Notes: generated from the letters alone by a model not told the origin. A DNA stretch of 64,000 nucleotides from Novosphingobium sp. PhB57 (GCF_004342985.1 NZ_SMBO01000003.1:248001-312000), one strand, 5' to 3'; positions 36,497-45,446 are shown, counted from the first letter of the stretch. Made by a program: numbers and translations.

Positions 36497-38026
36497 ATGT
36501 TGAGGCCGCGCCGTCGCGGCATGGCCTCGGTGAATGCGGAAGTGCGCGACGGTATCGTCCCCGCCGCCGGTTCGCTCGCCAAGACACGCGACGAAGGCCC
36601 CGCGGTTTCGGGTGCGAACTATCGGCTGGTGGCGCTCATCATCGCTTCTGCCCTGTTCATGGAATTCGTGGACGCAACCGTTCTGGCAACCGCCTTGCCG
36701 ACCATGGCGCGGGACTTCGGGGTGCGGCCGCAGGAAATGAGCGTGGCGCTCACCTCCTACCTGCTGGCATTGGCGGTCTTCATCCCGGCTTCGGGCGTGA
36801 TCGCGGACCGCTTCGGATCGCGAACGGTGTTCCGCGCCGCCATCCTGCTTTTCGTTCTCGGCAGCCTTGCCTGCGGCCAGTCCTGGACGCTGGAGATGAT
36901 GGTCGTCTCGCGGTTTCTCCAGGGCGTTGGCGGGGCCATGATGATCCCCGTCGGCCGGCTCGTCCTGCTGCGATCGGTGGCGAAGCAGGACATGGTCAAT
37001 GCGATGTCCTGGCTGCTGGTGCCGGCCCTGATCGGCCCGATCATCGGCCCTCCGCTGGGAGGCTTCATCGTCACTTACCTCGACTGGCGCTGGATCTTCT
37101 ACATCAACCTGCCGATGGGCGTGCTCGGCTTCTGGCTGGTCGGCCGCTTCATCGCCAACATCCGCGAGGACCAGCCCGCGCCGTTCGACACGCTGGGCTT
37201 CGTGCTGAGCGGGCTCTCTTTGGGCTGCCTGCTGTTCGGTTTCGAGATGGCCAGTCGTCCGAACGAAGGCGCCCTGGCGGCCGCGCTGATCGTTGTGGGC
37301 CTCGTGACGGGGACGTTCTATGTCCTTCACGCGCGCAAGCGGGAAAGCGCGATCCTGGACCTTTCGCTGCTGCGTGACGAGACGTTTCGCCTGTCGGTGA
37401 TCGCCGGTTCGATCACGCGCATCACCCAGGGCGCGCAGCCCTTCCTCCTGCCCCTGATGATGCAGGTCGGTTTCGGTTTCTCGGCAGCGCGCAGCGGCAC
37501 CATCACGGTGGCGACGGCGATCGGCTCGCTGGCCATGAAAAGCTTCGCCCCGCGCGTGCTGCGCCGCTTCGGTTTCCGGCGCGCGCTGGTGTGGAACGGC
37601 GTGATCGCCACGGCCGGCTATGCGATCTGCGGTCTGTTCAATCCGAGCTGGCCGGTCTGGGCGATGTTCTGCGTGCTGGGCCTGTCCGGTTTCTTCATGT
37701 CGTTCCAGTTCACCGCCTACAATACGATCGCCTATGACGGCATCGACAAGACGCAGATGAGCCGCGCCACGGCGTTCTACTCCACCTTCCAGCAGCTCAT
37801 GCTCTCGCTGGGCATCTGCGTGGCCGCACTTGCGCTGCACCTCGCGATGATGGCCAACGATCACGCCGCGCCGTCATTGGCCGATTTCTCCATCGCCTTC
37901 TGGGTGGTGACGGCGATCTCGCTGACGGCCTCGTTCTGGAACCTGCGCTTCGCGCCCGACGCCGGTTCCGAGATCAGCGGCCACGCCGAAACCGGACAGC
38001 CCGAGCGCCGGGAAGAGCACGCCTGA
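36497..38026 (+). CDS. MFS drug/proton antiporter, DHA2 (EmrB-like) family
   Basis: 509 residues from ATG 36497; ATG 36521 is equally possible because neither has a good Shine-Dalgarno. Fourteen hydrophobic segments are expected for DHA2 members. The hallmark MEFVDATVLATALPTMARDFG lies in helix 1, and the antiporter region is LLVPALIGPIIGPPLGGFIVTYLDWRWIFYINLPMG. Such pumps export hydrophobic drugs or bile-salt-like compounds. No adaptor (EmrA) or regulator is adjacent, so it may work alone. Confidence 0.9.
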   Translation: MLRPRRRGMASVNAEVRDGIVPAAGSLAKTRDEGPAVSGANYRLVALIIASALFMEFVDATVLATALPTMARDFGVRPQEMSVALTSYLLALAVFIPASGVIADRFGSRTVFRAAILLFVLGSLACGQSWTLEMMVVSRFLQGVGGAMMIPVGRLVLLRSVAKQDMVNAMSWLLVPALIGPIIGPPLGGFIVTYLDWRWIFYINLPMGVLGFWLVGRFIANIREDQPAPFDTLGFVLSGLSLGCLLFGFEMASRPNEGALAAALIVVGLVTGTFYVLHARKRESAILDLSLLRDETFRLSVIAGSITRITQGAQPFLLPLMMQVGFGFSAARSGTITVATAIGSLAMKSFAPRVLRRFGFRRALVWNGVIATAGYAICGLFNPSWPVWAMFCVLGLSGFFMSFQFTAYNTIAYDGIDKTQMSRATAFYSTFQQLMLSLGICVAALALHLAMMANDHAAPSLADFSIAFWVVTAISLTASFWNLRFAPDAGSEISGHAETGQPERREEHA

Positions 38027-38104
38027 CGAATTGACCTCGATCATGGTGCCCTGCCTTCCAATAGTGCAGGCACTCCCGGCGAGGAACGGAAAAGAGAAAG
38101 CGCG

Positions 38105-39283
38105 ATGATGACGCATGACGTTGTGGTGGTGGGTGCCGGTCCCGCAGGCCTCGCTTTCGCCGCCGCGCTGGCGGGATCGGGACTGCGCATCGCCGTGATC
38201 GAGCGACAGCCCGCCTCGGTACTGGCAGATCCCCCCATGGACGGGCGCGAGATCGCCCTGACCCATCGTTCGATCCGCGCCTTGCAGGAACTGGGCGGCT
38301 GGCCGCTCATCGACGCGGAGGCGATCGCGCCCCTGCGCGAAGCCCGCGTACTGAACGGCGGGTCTCCTTTCGCGCTCTCCTTCGGCAGCGGCGATGCGGA
38401 AAGGCTGGGGCAGCTCGTCCCCAACCACCTCATCCGCCGGGCGCTGTTCAGGGTCGTGGAGGACTTGCCAGAGGTCGAGGTGCTGGCAGGGCAGAGTGTT
38501 GCGTCCATCGACGGCGCAATCGGCAACGGCGCGCAAGGCGTATCCGTCAGCCTGGAAGATGGCAACCGGCTCGAAGCGCGCCTGCTGGTGGGCGCGGATT
38601 CCCGGTTCTCCTTCGTGCGCGAGCAGCTGGGCATTGGCGCGGAAGTGAACCGTCTGGGCCGCTCCATGCTGGTCTGCCGGGTCGCACATGAAGGCGATCA
38701 TCAGGGCATCGCGACGGAATGGTTCGACCATGGGCAGACGATGGCGATGCTGCCGCTGAACGGCCGCCGGTCTTCCGCCGTGCTGACGCTGGCGTCGGCC
38801 GAGATCGCGCAATTGGCCGCGCTCGATGCCGAGGCGCTGGGCGCCGAGCTGACGCGCCGTTACGAAAGCCGACTGGGACGGATGCAGGCCATCGGCAGCC
38901 CTCATGTCTATCCCCTGGCCACAACGTATGCCCATCACTTCGCGGCCCGGCGCGCGGCGCTGATCGGCGATGCCGCCGTCGGCATGCACCCGGTGACCGC
39001 CCACGGCTTCAATCTGGGTCTGGCAAGCGCCTGCTCTCTGGGCAAGCTGGTCGCTCAGGCGGCCTTGCAAGGCGGCGACATCGGGGGCGGCATGCTGCTC
39101 CGCCGCTACGAGGCCGCGCACCGGCTGGCCACCCGGCCGATCTATACCGCGACCAATCTGATCGTCGGGCTCTACACGGCCGAGCATCCCGCGGCACGCG
39201 CGGCGCGCCATGCCGGGTTGAGGGCCGCGGCCCGGCTGCCGCTCGTCTCCAGGAGCGTCAGCAGACTGCTGATGCAGCGCTGA
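38105..39283 (+). CDS. ubiM: UbiM-type FAD monooxygenase for ubiquinone biosynthesis
   Basis: 392 residues in the UbiH/Coq6 flavoprotein hydroxylase family. The FAD loop is DVVVVGAGPAGLAFAAALAGSGL, the second motif is LLVGADSRFSFVRE, and the third is AALIGDAAVGMHPVTAHGFNLGLASA. The stretch LADPPMDGREIALTHRSIRALQELGGWPLI, with REARVLNGGSPFALSF, is the pattern I associate with UbiM, a ring hydroxylase replacing UbiF/Coq7 in some alpha-, beta- and gammaproteobacteria. UbiH/UbiF/UbiL paralogues are the alternative. It stands alone, with ATG 38105 and 38108 both usable. Confidence 0.82.
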   Translation: MMTHDVVVVGAGPAGLAFAAALAGSGLRIAVIERQPASVLADPPMDGREIALTHRSIRALQELGGWPLIDAEAIAPLREARVLNGGSPFALSFGSGDAERLGQLVPNHLIRRALFRVVEDLPEVEVLAGQSVASIDGAIGNGAQGVSVSLEDGNRLEARLLVGADSRFSFVREQLGIGAEVNRLGRSMLVCRVAHEGDHQGIATEWFDHGQTMAMLPLNGRRSSAVLTLASAEIAQLAALDAEALGAELTRRYESRLGRMQAIGSPHVYPLATTYAHHFAARRAALIGDAAVGMHPVTAHGFNLGLASACSLGKLVAQAALQGGDIGGGMLLRRYEAAHRLATRPIYTATNLIVGLYTAEHPAARAARHAGLRAAARLPLVSRSVSRLLMQR

Positions 39284-39298
39284 GCCCCCCTTCCTCCA

Positions 39299-39934
39299 TC
39301 ACCCGTATTGCTGTTCCACCAGCCCATGAACGCGGCGGAACGCGGCATTGGCACCCTCGATCACCCGCATTTCTTCCGCCTCGTCCAGCGCCACCTCGTC
39401 CAGCGCCCCGGTGAACGAGCGCCAGTGCTGGGCTCGGCCATCGGGATGACCGGCCAGATGGCGCGCGCCGTGGTTCTCGTCGAGCCCCAGCGCGCGGGCC
39501 ATCTTGAACAGGAAGGCCGCGCCGAGGTTGGATCCCTCGGCCACATAGAGCCAGCCCAGTGCCGTCGGCACGTCGATCTCTCCGCCCGCGAAGCGCGGTG
39601 CCTCGGTCTGCTCTGCCGGCGCAAGCGACAGGTCCGCCAGATCCTGCCCGATCTGGGCAAAGCGCCGACGCTCGGCGAGATCGGGCACCAGGGCCGCGAT
39701 TGCCGGATCGTCGTAAAGCGCGTCGATGTCGCGGTGGAAGGCGTGTTGCACAGCCAGGAAGCGGCCGTAATTGGCCAATGCCGCGAAGGGCTCGCCCGCC
39801 ATGATCCGCTTGTCGAGCTGGTCGTGCGCCTGCGTGGTAGCCGCCTTGAGACGCTTCGCCCTTCCGACTTCGGATCCGCTACCGGCTCCGATTTCGGGGC
39901 CGGTTTCAGCCGGGGTCTGAAGTGTCGTATTCAT
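39299..39934 (-). CDS. hemO: Heme oxygenase, HemO/PigA type
   Basis: 211 residues from ATG 39934 with AAGGA about 8 nt upstream. It cleaves heme to biliverdin, iron and CO. The proximal His is in RLKAATTQAHDQLDKRIMAGEPFAALANYGRFLAVQHAFH (about residue 37), and the distal helix carries ALGWLYVAEGSNLGAAFL. The GEPFAALANYGRFL pattern resembles bacterial HemO/PigA, which opens the ring at the beta/delta positions in some species. It lies downstream of a TonB-dependent heme receptor on the same strand, so the pair forms a heme-iron acquisition unit. Confidence 0.9.
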   Translation of the reverse strand: MNTTLQTPAETGPEIGAGSGSEVGRAKRLKAATTQAHDQLDKRIMAGEPFAALANYGRFLAVQHAFHRDIDALYDDPAIAALVPDLAERRRFAQIGQDLADLSLAPAEQTEAPRFAGGEIDVPTALGWLYVAEGSNLGAAFLFKMARALGLDENHGARHLAGHPDGRAQHWRSFTGALDEVALDEAEEMRVIEGANAAFRRVHGLVEQQYG

Positions 39935-39960
39935 GGGAAGTCCTTCTTCGATTGCCACAT

Positions 39961-39990
39961 GAAAACCGGGGCGCGGCCTCAGCGCCCCGG
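39961..39990 (-). terminator. Intrinsic terminator between the heme receptor and heme oxygenase genes
   Basis: CCGGGGCGC (39966-39974) pairs with GCGCCCCGG (39982-39990) across a 7-nt loop. Read leftward the stem is followed by TTTTC. It lies 9 nt after the receptor stop and 27 nt before the hemO start, so it probably reduces rather than abolishes read-through into hemO. Confidence 0.7.
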
Positions 39991-39999
39991 CATGTCATG

Positions 40000-42234
40000 T
40001 CAGAACGCCAGTATCATCGAGGCCTTGTAGGTCCGTCCCGGCTGGCTGTAATAGCTCTGCGAGACCGTGGCGCTGTCCGAAATGTCGAGCGCGTTGTAAT
40101 AGGTCTTGTCGAGGATGTTGTATACGCCGCCCTGGAGGCGCAGGCCCTCGAACAGCCCCGGCTTAACCCATGCCGTAAAGTCGACGATGCCGTAGCCCGG
40201 CGTCTTGTTGATGGTCGATGTCGGGTCTTCGACCTTGTTTCGCTTGGCAGCCACGGTGGCGGAAAGGTCGGCCCCGAAGCGCTGCTGGCTATAGCCGAAC
40301 CCGGCGATGCCGCGCAGCGGCGGGATCGAGTTCAGGTAAGTGTCCTCATCCGTGTCCTTGCCGTGGGCATAGGCGATGGAACCCCAGACGCGCCAGGTTT
40401 CCGTCAGCGCCCACTGGGCACTGGCCTCGATGCCATAGATGCGGACATGGGCGCGGTTGACGTACTTGAACACACCGAAGGGATAGCTGCCGCTAAGCCC
40501 GGCGGCCGAGGCCGTCGTGGTGATGGTGTCGATGAAGTTGCGATAGTAGTTGTCGTAGAAGCTGACTTTGGCGCCGCGTTTGGCATCGCCGAATTTCAGG
40601 CCCAGTTCGTAGCCCTTGCTCGTTTCCGGCTTCAGGTCCGGGTTGCCGATGCTGACGTAGCTGCCGGTGCCGCCATAGGTCAGATAGAGTTCCGTGGCGG
40701 AAGGCGCGCGGAAGGCCTGGGCATATTGCGCATAGGCCGTCAGCCCCGGAACGACATCGTATTCGGCCATGATCTTGGGCGAAAAGCGGGAGTCGCTGGA
40801 GCGTTCGGGAAGGCCCTCATAGGCCGCATTCACCGTATAGCTCGGCGTGTCCTGGGGCGTGCGGCGATACCAGTCGAAACGCAGGCCCGGCGTCAGGTGG
40901 AAGGCGCCGAACGTCATCCGGTCCTGCAGGAACAGGCCGAGATCGATGCCGTCGACATCGGGCATGTCGGACTGGTTCACATGAAGAAACGAGCACGAGT
41001 AGATCGCCGCCGTGCAGTTATCGACGCCGGACGCATACTGCGTCGTCCTGGTCGCATAGACTTCGCCGCCGAAGCTGATCGCATGTTGCACCGCGCCGGT
41101 GGCCGCGCGCCCGACGATGGAGCCGTTCGCACCCCAGGATTCGTCCTGAAGGTCGCTGTCGCGGTCATACTGCCCTATCGGCGCGGTCTTGCGCATGGCC
41201 TGCGTATACGTGCGCAGGTTCAGGCGCTGCCAATAGCCTACGAGGTGAGCCTCCTGAACGAAGCCCTCGCCTTCGGCCTGATAATCGTAGGTACCGGCAA
41301 TGCGCTTGCGCTTGTTCTGCTCCAGAGTGCCATAGGACGAATAGGTCGACCCGATGCTGGTGAGTGTGTCCTCGTCGTAGCTGCGCTTGAAGGTCTCACC
41401 CGTCAGGCCGATGCGGTGGCCGCCGCCCAGGTACTGGTGGACCTTTACCAGCAGGTTTTCCTGGTCATAGGCCGCAGGGTTCCGGGCGGTCCGCGTCGTG
41501 CCGGTACCATCAATCTTGCCCTGGTTCTCGGTCTCGTGGCCGTTCTGGTAGCCGCCCTGGATCAGGACCAGCGTGTCTCCGGTACGGAAGGCGGCAGCCT
41601 GGTTGAGATAGACGCTGTCGCTGGCGCTGTCATACGTCGCCTTGCCGAGCGCGCCCTGCTTCTTGCCATCCGTCAGCAGGTCCTCGGGATCGAGCGTGCG
41701 CACCGCAAAGACCCCGCCGAGCGCGCCTTGGCCGAAGTAGCTGGAATCCCCGCTTTTCACGACATCGATCGCGCTCAGCGAGTTGAAATCGAAGGCCGCG
41801 ACGCCGCCCTGCACGCCCCGCGCCCCGTCGCTCATCCAAGGCAGACGGATCCCGTCCACCGTCGTCAGCACCCGATTGGCGTCGAGGCCGCGGATATTGA
41901 TGCTCTGGTTGTTGGTGTTGAAGTTCACCCCCGCATCCACGCGCCGGGCGTAATCGGCAATATTGTCGACCATGCGCTCACGAAACGTCTCGGCCGTGGT
42001 GGTGGTGGTGAGGACGGCCGGCTTGCCGGCGGCATTGCGATCGACGCCCTGCTGCTGATTGCCGATCGCCGTATCCTCGACGCGGACGGAACCGAGCTTG
42101 ACCGGGTCTTCGCTGGAAGTGGCGGCACCGTCGGCCGCCTGGGCCTGTGCACCGGCGCAGAGGATCGCCGCGGCGGCAAGGGCGGAAGTCTGTTTCAGCG
42201 CGCGCAACAGCGCACGCCGCTTGGGAGAAGTCAT
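40000..42234 (-). CDS. TonB-dependent heme receptor
   Basis: 744 residues, typical for heme/hemoglobin receptors, with a long signal peptide ending AQAQA. The plug carries IRGLDANRVLTTVDGIRLPW and VVKSGDSSYFGQGALGGVFAVRTL. The barrel has the FRAP box (YAQAFRAPSATELY) and the NPNL-type box (IGNPDLKPETSKG) seen in heme receptors. It ends in aromatic F (ASMILAF). Odd point: the His usually found between these two boxes is absent and the loop reads YLTYGGTGSYVSIG, so heme would have to be held by Tyr or another residue, as reported for PhuR-like receptors. Fur-box-like sequence upstream; hemO downstream. Confidence 0.9.
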   Translation of the reverse strand: MTSPKRRALLRALKQTSALAAAAILCAGAQAQAADGAATSSEDPVKLGSVRVEDTAIGNQQQGVDRNAAGKPAVLTTTTTAETFRERMVDNIADYARRVDAGVNFNTNNQSINIRGLDANRVLTTVDGIRLPWMSDGARGVQGGVAAFDFNSLSAIDVVKSGDSSYFGQGALGGVFAVRTLDPEDLLTDGKKQGALGKATYDSASDSVYLNQAAAFRTGDTLVLIQGGYQNGHETENQGKIDGTGTTRTARNPAAYDQENLLVKVHQYLGGGHRIGLTGETFKRSYDEDTLTSIGSTYSSYGTLEQNKRKRIAGTYDYQAEGEGFVQEAHLVGYWQRLNLRTYTQAMRKTAPIGQYDRDSDLQDESWGANGSIVGRAATGAVQHAISFGGEVYATRTTQYASGVDNCTAAIYSCSFLHVNQSDMPDVDGIDLGLFLQDRMTFGAFHLTPGLRFDWYRRTPQDTPSYTVNAAYEGLPERSSDSRFSPKIMAEYDVVPGLTAYAQYAQAFRAPSATELYLTYGGTGSYVSIGNPDLKPETSKGYELGLKFGDAKRGAKVSFYDNYYRNFIDTITTTASAAGLSGSYPFGVFKYVNRAHVRIYGIEASAQWALTETWRVWGSIAYAHGKDTDEDTYLNSIPPLRGIAGFGYSQQRFGADLSATVAAKRNKVEDPTSTINKTPGYGIVDFTAWVKPGLFEGLRLQGGVYNILDKTYYNALDISDSATVSQSYYSQPGRTYKASMILAF

Positions 42235-42250
42235 TGATGCAAGATCCTAC

Positions 42251-42265
42251 TGCTAATGATTCGCA
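42251..42265 (-). promoter_or_regulatory. Fur-box-like sequence upstream of the heme receptor
   Basis: TGCTAATGATTCGCA matches the 7-1-7 Fur pattern TGATAAT-N-ATTATCA at 11 of 14 positions. It lies 17 bp upstream of the receptor ATG. Repression by Fur when iron is plentiful is the expected logic. Confidence 0.6.
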
Positions 42266-42493
42266 GAAGCGTTACTTGCACAATGTCGCAGCGAAATTTC
42301 AATCCGCCTTTTCAATTTACGGTGGAGATCGGAACTTTCCCGCCAGCCCCGTTCGCAACCCCGCCGTGCGTCGCCGGAACGTTTCCGAACCGCCACCGCG
42401 ATATGATGCCCAGGAGAGATTTCACCTGCCCGCAGGATCGTGGAAAATGGCGGCAACCGGCAGGAAAGCCGGATGGGGAACGGGAGGACACAT

Positions 42494-44809
42494 ATGCCGC
42501 GAATTTCGAAGCTGAAACGAATGGCGTCGCTGGGGGCGCTTGCATCGGCCCTGGTCGCGGGATCGGCCAGCGCGCAAACAGGAAGCGAAGTCGCCCCCGC
42601 TGCCGCACCGGCCTCGGCTGGTTCCAACCCCCTGGGCCAGAACGGCGAAATCATCGTCACGGCCCAACGCCGTGCCGAACGGTCCGTGGACGTGCCGATC
42701 ACGGTGACGACGCTCAGCGAGGAAACGCTGAAGGACACCGGTGTGCGGCAGCTTTCCGACATGTCCAAGGTCGTCCCGGCCCTGCGCTTCGACAAGGCGG
42801 GCGTCTACACCCAGCCCACGATCCGCGGCGTCGGAACGGCGATCACCACGTCCGGCGGTGGCCCCAACGTGGCGACTTACGTCGATGGCTTCTTCCTGCC
42901 CAGCGCCGCCGCAACGGACTTCCAGCTACTCAAGGTCCAGAACATCCAGGTTCTGAAAGGGCCGCAGGGTACCCTGTTCGGCCGCAATACCACTGGCGGC
43001 GCGATCCTGGTCACCACGGCCGAGCCCAGCCAGGACGCAGCGGGCGAATTCCGCGTGTCCTACGGCCGGTTCGATACGGTCGAAGTCCAATCCTATGCAA
43101 CCTCGGGCATTACCGAGGGCGTCGCTTTCGATGTGGAGGGCCTCTATCGGCGCAGCGACAACTTCCAGCGCAACATCATCGACGGCAACGATCAGGTCGG
43201 CAAATACAACCGCTGGTCGATCCGCACCGGCCTGAAAGCCGATCTGACACCGGATGTCAGCGTGCTGCTGCGCTACACCCATGCGCAGACGGACGATCCC
43301 TCGTCGCTGATGCACAATGCCTTCGTGGACAAACAGGGCACCCCGTGGATCTACCAGTTCACGCCTGCGGGTCTCTATGCCACGAAACCCAACGAAGTCG
43401 CGCTCAATCCCGCGGACGGCATCGGCGCCCGTACCAACACCGACGTGATCCAAGGCACGATCAAGGCCGATCTCGGGTTTGCCAACCTCACTTCCTACAC
43501 CCAGTTCCGCGACGAACGCGTCACCAGCGTGCAGGACCTCGACGCGACGGCCCTGCCGATCTTCACGATCCGCATCGGTTCCAACAGCAAGACTTTCACG
43601 CAGGAGGTATTGCTGAGTTCGAAGGCCGGATCGCCGCTCCAGTGGACCACCGGCGTCTACTACTTCCGTAACCGGGACACCTGGCCCACCGACGCCAAGC
43701 TGGGCACCGCACCTTTTGCGCGTAACGGCGAATCCGGGACGCTCTCTCAGTCCATCGCCGTCTTCGGCGACGCCACATACGAGGTCACCCCGCAGTTCTT
43801 CGTGACGGCCGGTGCGCGCTACAGCCACGACTGGGTCGACCAGGCCTACTTCCTGCGCGCCCTTACCGCCTCGGTCTACGAGGATGAGAACGGCAACGCC
43901 GTGCCCTTCGGATCCTTCGCGACAACCCCTCTCTACACCCGTTTCGACGTGCCCAAGCTGACGAACAACCGCGTCACCCCGCGTTTCGTCCTGCGCTACA
44001 AACCTAACGAGGAATCCAGCGTCTACGCCTCCTTCACGCAAGGCTACAAGGCAGGGCTGCTGAACGTCGGCGGCTATTCCTACCGCCCGGTCAAGCCCGA
44101 GAAGATCAATGCCTACGAACTGGGCTACAAGTACGGCGACGGCCGCTTCACCGCCGAACTTTCCGGATTTTACTACGACTACAAGAACCTGCAGGTGTCG
44201 AGCTTCCAGGCCGGAACCGCCCGCATCACCAATGCTGCCAGCTCGGAGATCTACGGCATCGAAGGCCAGGCCAGCGCCCGTGTCACCAACGACCTTACCG
44301 TCAGCGGCGGGCTTGCCTGGACTCACGCCCGCTACAAGACCTTCCCCAATGCACCGTTCTATCAATTCTGCGACCCCGCGGCCGTCTTCGGTACCTCGCC
44401 GGTGGCCTGCACGCCGCCAAGCCTTGGCGGCCTCGGTCCCGGTGCCCTGGTCGAGACCACCACGGATGCCAGCGGCTTCAAGATGCAGCGTACCCCTGCG
44501 CTGACCGGCAACCTGGCGGTGTCCTACGGCATCGACCTGGCGGGCGGCCGGCTGAACCTGTCCAGCAACCTCTACTACACGTCCTCCTTCTATTTCGGCA
44601 TCGCGGAGCAGTTCAAGCAGAGCCAGTACGCGCTCCTCAGCGTGCGCGCGGAATGGGTCGATCCTTCGGACAAGATCTCGGTCGCTCTGTTCAGCGAGAA
44701 CGTCACCAACCATCGCTACCGGGCCGCCGTGAACTACGCCTCGCTCGGCGTAGGCAGCATCTGGGCCGATCCGATCACTTACGGTCTCACCTTGGGCGTG
44801 AAATACTGA
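42494..44809 (+). CDS. TonB-dependent receptor of unknown ligand
   Basis: 771 residues from ATG 42494 with GGGAGGA upstream; signal peptide ends SASAQ. The TonB box region reads EIIVTAQRRAERSVDVPITVTTLS, the usual sphingomonad form. The plug has VVPALRFDKAGVYTQPTIRGVG and LLKVQNIQVLKGPQGTLFGRNTTGGAILVTTAEPS. The barrel ends in aromatic Y (GLTLGVKY). This iron-complex/general receptor subgroup is greatly expanded in sphingomonads and its ligands are mostly unknown. It is divergent from the heme receptor with 259 bp between, and is followed by an Rrf2 regulator. Confidence 0.92.
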   Translation: MPRISKLKRMASLGALASALVAGSASAQTGSEVAPAAAPASAGSNPLGQNGEIIVTAQRRAERSVDVPITVTTLSEETLKDTGVRQLSDMSKVVPALRFDKAGVYTQPTIRGVGTAITTSGGGPNVATYVDGFFLPSAAATDFQLLKVQNIQVLKGPQGTLFGRNTTGGAILVTTAEPSQDAAGEFRVSYGRFDTVEVQSYATSGITEGVAFDVEGLYRRSDNFQRNIIDGNDQVGKYNRWSIRTGLKADLTPDVSVLLRYTHAQTDDPSSLMHNAFVDKQGTPWIYQFTPAGLYATKPNEVALNPADGIGARTNTDVIQGTIKADLGFANLTSYTQFRDERVTSVQDLDATALPIFTIRIGSNSKTFTQEVLLSSKAGSPLQWTTGVYYFRNRDTWPTDAKLGTAPFARNGESGTLSQSIAVFGDATYEVTPQFFVTAGARYSHDWVDQAYFLRALTASVYEDENGNAVPFGSFATTPLYTRFDVPKLTNNRVTPRFVLRYKPNEESSVYASFTQGYKAGLLNVGGYSYRPVKPEKINAYELGYKYGDGRFTAELSGFYYDYKNLQVSSFQAGTARITNAASSEIYGIEGQASARVTNDLTVSGGLAWTHARYKTFPNAPFYQFCDPAAVFGTSPVACTPPSLGGLGPGALVETTTDASGFKMQRTPALTGNLAVSYGIDLAGGRLNLSSNLYYTSSFYFGIAEQFKQSQYALLSVRAEWVDPSDKISVALFSENVTNHRYRAAVNYASLGVGSIWADPITYGLTLGVKY

Positions 44810-44833
44810 CCCGGCACGGAAACGCCTCTACCT

Positions 44834-44852
44834 GAAAGGTGCCGCCTTTTCG
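44834..44852 (+). terminator. Weak terminator after the TonB-dependent receptor
   Basis: GAAAGG, loop TGCCG, CCTTTTC forms a 6-bp stem with a built-in T4 tract, about 25 nt past the stop codon. Short stem, so modest support. Confidence 0.4.
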
Positions 44853-44861
44853 TTGCGCAAT

Positions 44862-44908
44862 CGGCCGGGTCAATCTAGGATATCGAATGTCCATGATTGA
44901 CCCGGCCG
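44862..44908. promoter_or_regulatory. Long inverted repeat covering the rrf2 promoter and ribosome site
   Basis: CGGCCGGGTCAATC (44862-44875) and its exact complement (44895-44908) form 14-bp perfect arms separated by 19 nt. Inside lies GGATAT-CGA-ATGTCC (44878-44892), a second nested dyad. The right arm ends 4 nt before the rrf2 ATG, so either bound protein or RNA folding would block translation. The nested dyad recurs in the promoter of the facing AhpD-like gene. Confidence 0.75.
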
Positions 44909-44912
44909 GCGC

Positions 44913-45401
44913 ATGAATCTCAAGAACCAGGTGGAATGGGCGCTCCATTGCTGCTCCGTGATGGCCAGTCTGCCCGAAGGCCGTTATCTCTCGACCCGCA
45001 GCCTTTCCGAATTTCACGGCGTGCCCAAGGAATATCTCGGCAAGGCCTTGCAGGGCCTGTCCAAGGCCGGGCTTGTGCATACGACGCTGGGTCCAAGCGG
45101 CGGCTACCGCCTCGCCAGGCCGGCACAAGCCATCACCTTCCTCGAAGTGGTGGAGGCGGTGGAAGGCCGCAAGTCGACATTCCAGTGCAGCGAGATCAGG
45201 GCGAACAACCCCTGCCGTCCGAAAAGCCTCTGCGACGACAAGCCTTGTGCCGTCGCCCGCATCATGTGGCGCGCGGACGAGGCCTGGCGCCAGACGCTGG
45301 CGGCCGTGACGCTGGCAGACCTGCAGGAAACCTTGCAGGAGGACGTGCCCGCCGACCTGCTCAAGCGCAGCTTCGACTGGCTGATGGAGCGGGCAGGCTG
45401 A
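44913..45401 (+). CDS. Rrf2-family transcriptional regulator
   Basis: 162 residues. The winged helix is RSLSEFHGVPKEYLGKALQGLSKAGLVHTTLGPSGGYRLARPAQAITFLEVVEAVEG, the classic Rrf2 head. The C-terminal half has Cys residues in FQCSE, NNPC, SLC and KPC, spaced x8, x5 and x4. Rrf2 sensors such as NsrR and IscR hold Fe-S clusters through similar cysteines, so this protein could sense NO, redox state or iron-sulfur status. It is transcribed towards an AhpD-like gene and shares a predicted operator with it. A good terminator overlaps its stop. Confidence 0.9.
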   Translation: MNLKNQVEWALHCCSVMASLPEGRYLSTRSLSEFHGVPKEYLGKALQGLSKAGLVHTTLGPSGGYRLARPAQAITFLEVVEAVEGRKSTFQCSEIRANNPCRPKSLCDDKPCAVARIMWRADEAWRQTLAAVTLADLQETLQEDVPADLLKRSFDWLMERAG

Positions 45402-45424
45402 AAGGGGCGAAAACCGCCCCTTTC
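45400..45424. terminator. Terminator between rrf2 and the AhpD-like gene
   Basis: GAAAGGGGCG, loop AAAAC, CGCCCCTTTC forms a 10-bp perfect stem that begins inside the rrf2 stop codon. It carries A and T runs on both sides and so can serve both convergent genes. Confidence 0.8.
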
Positions 45425-45446
45425 GCGCAAGGCTGCCCGCGCCAGT

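Noticed and set aside
39922-42237. A 771-codon plus-strand open frame opposite the heme receptor
   Set aside because: Shadow of the receptor; the minus-strand protein has signal peptide, plug and barrel motifs.
42331-42353. GGAAC...CGTT resembling an EcfG general-stress promoter upstream of the second TonB receptor
   Set aside because: The spacer is 14 nt, shorter than the 16-17 nt expected for this promoter class.
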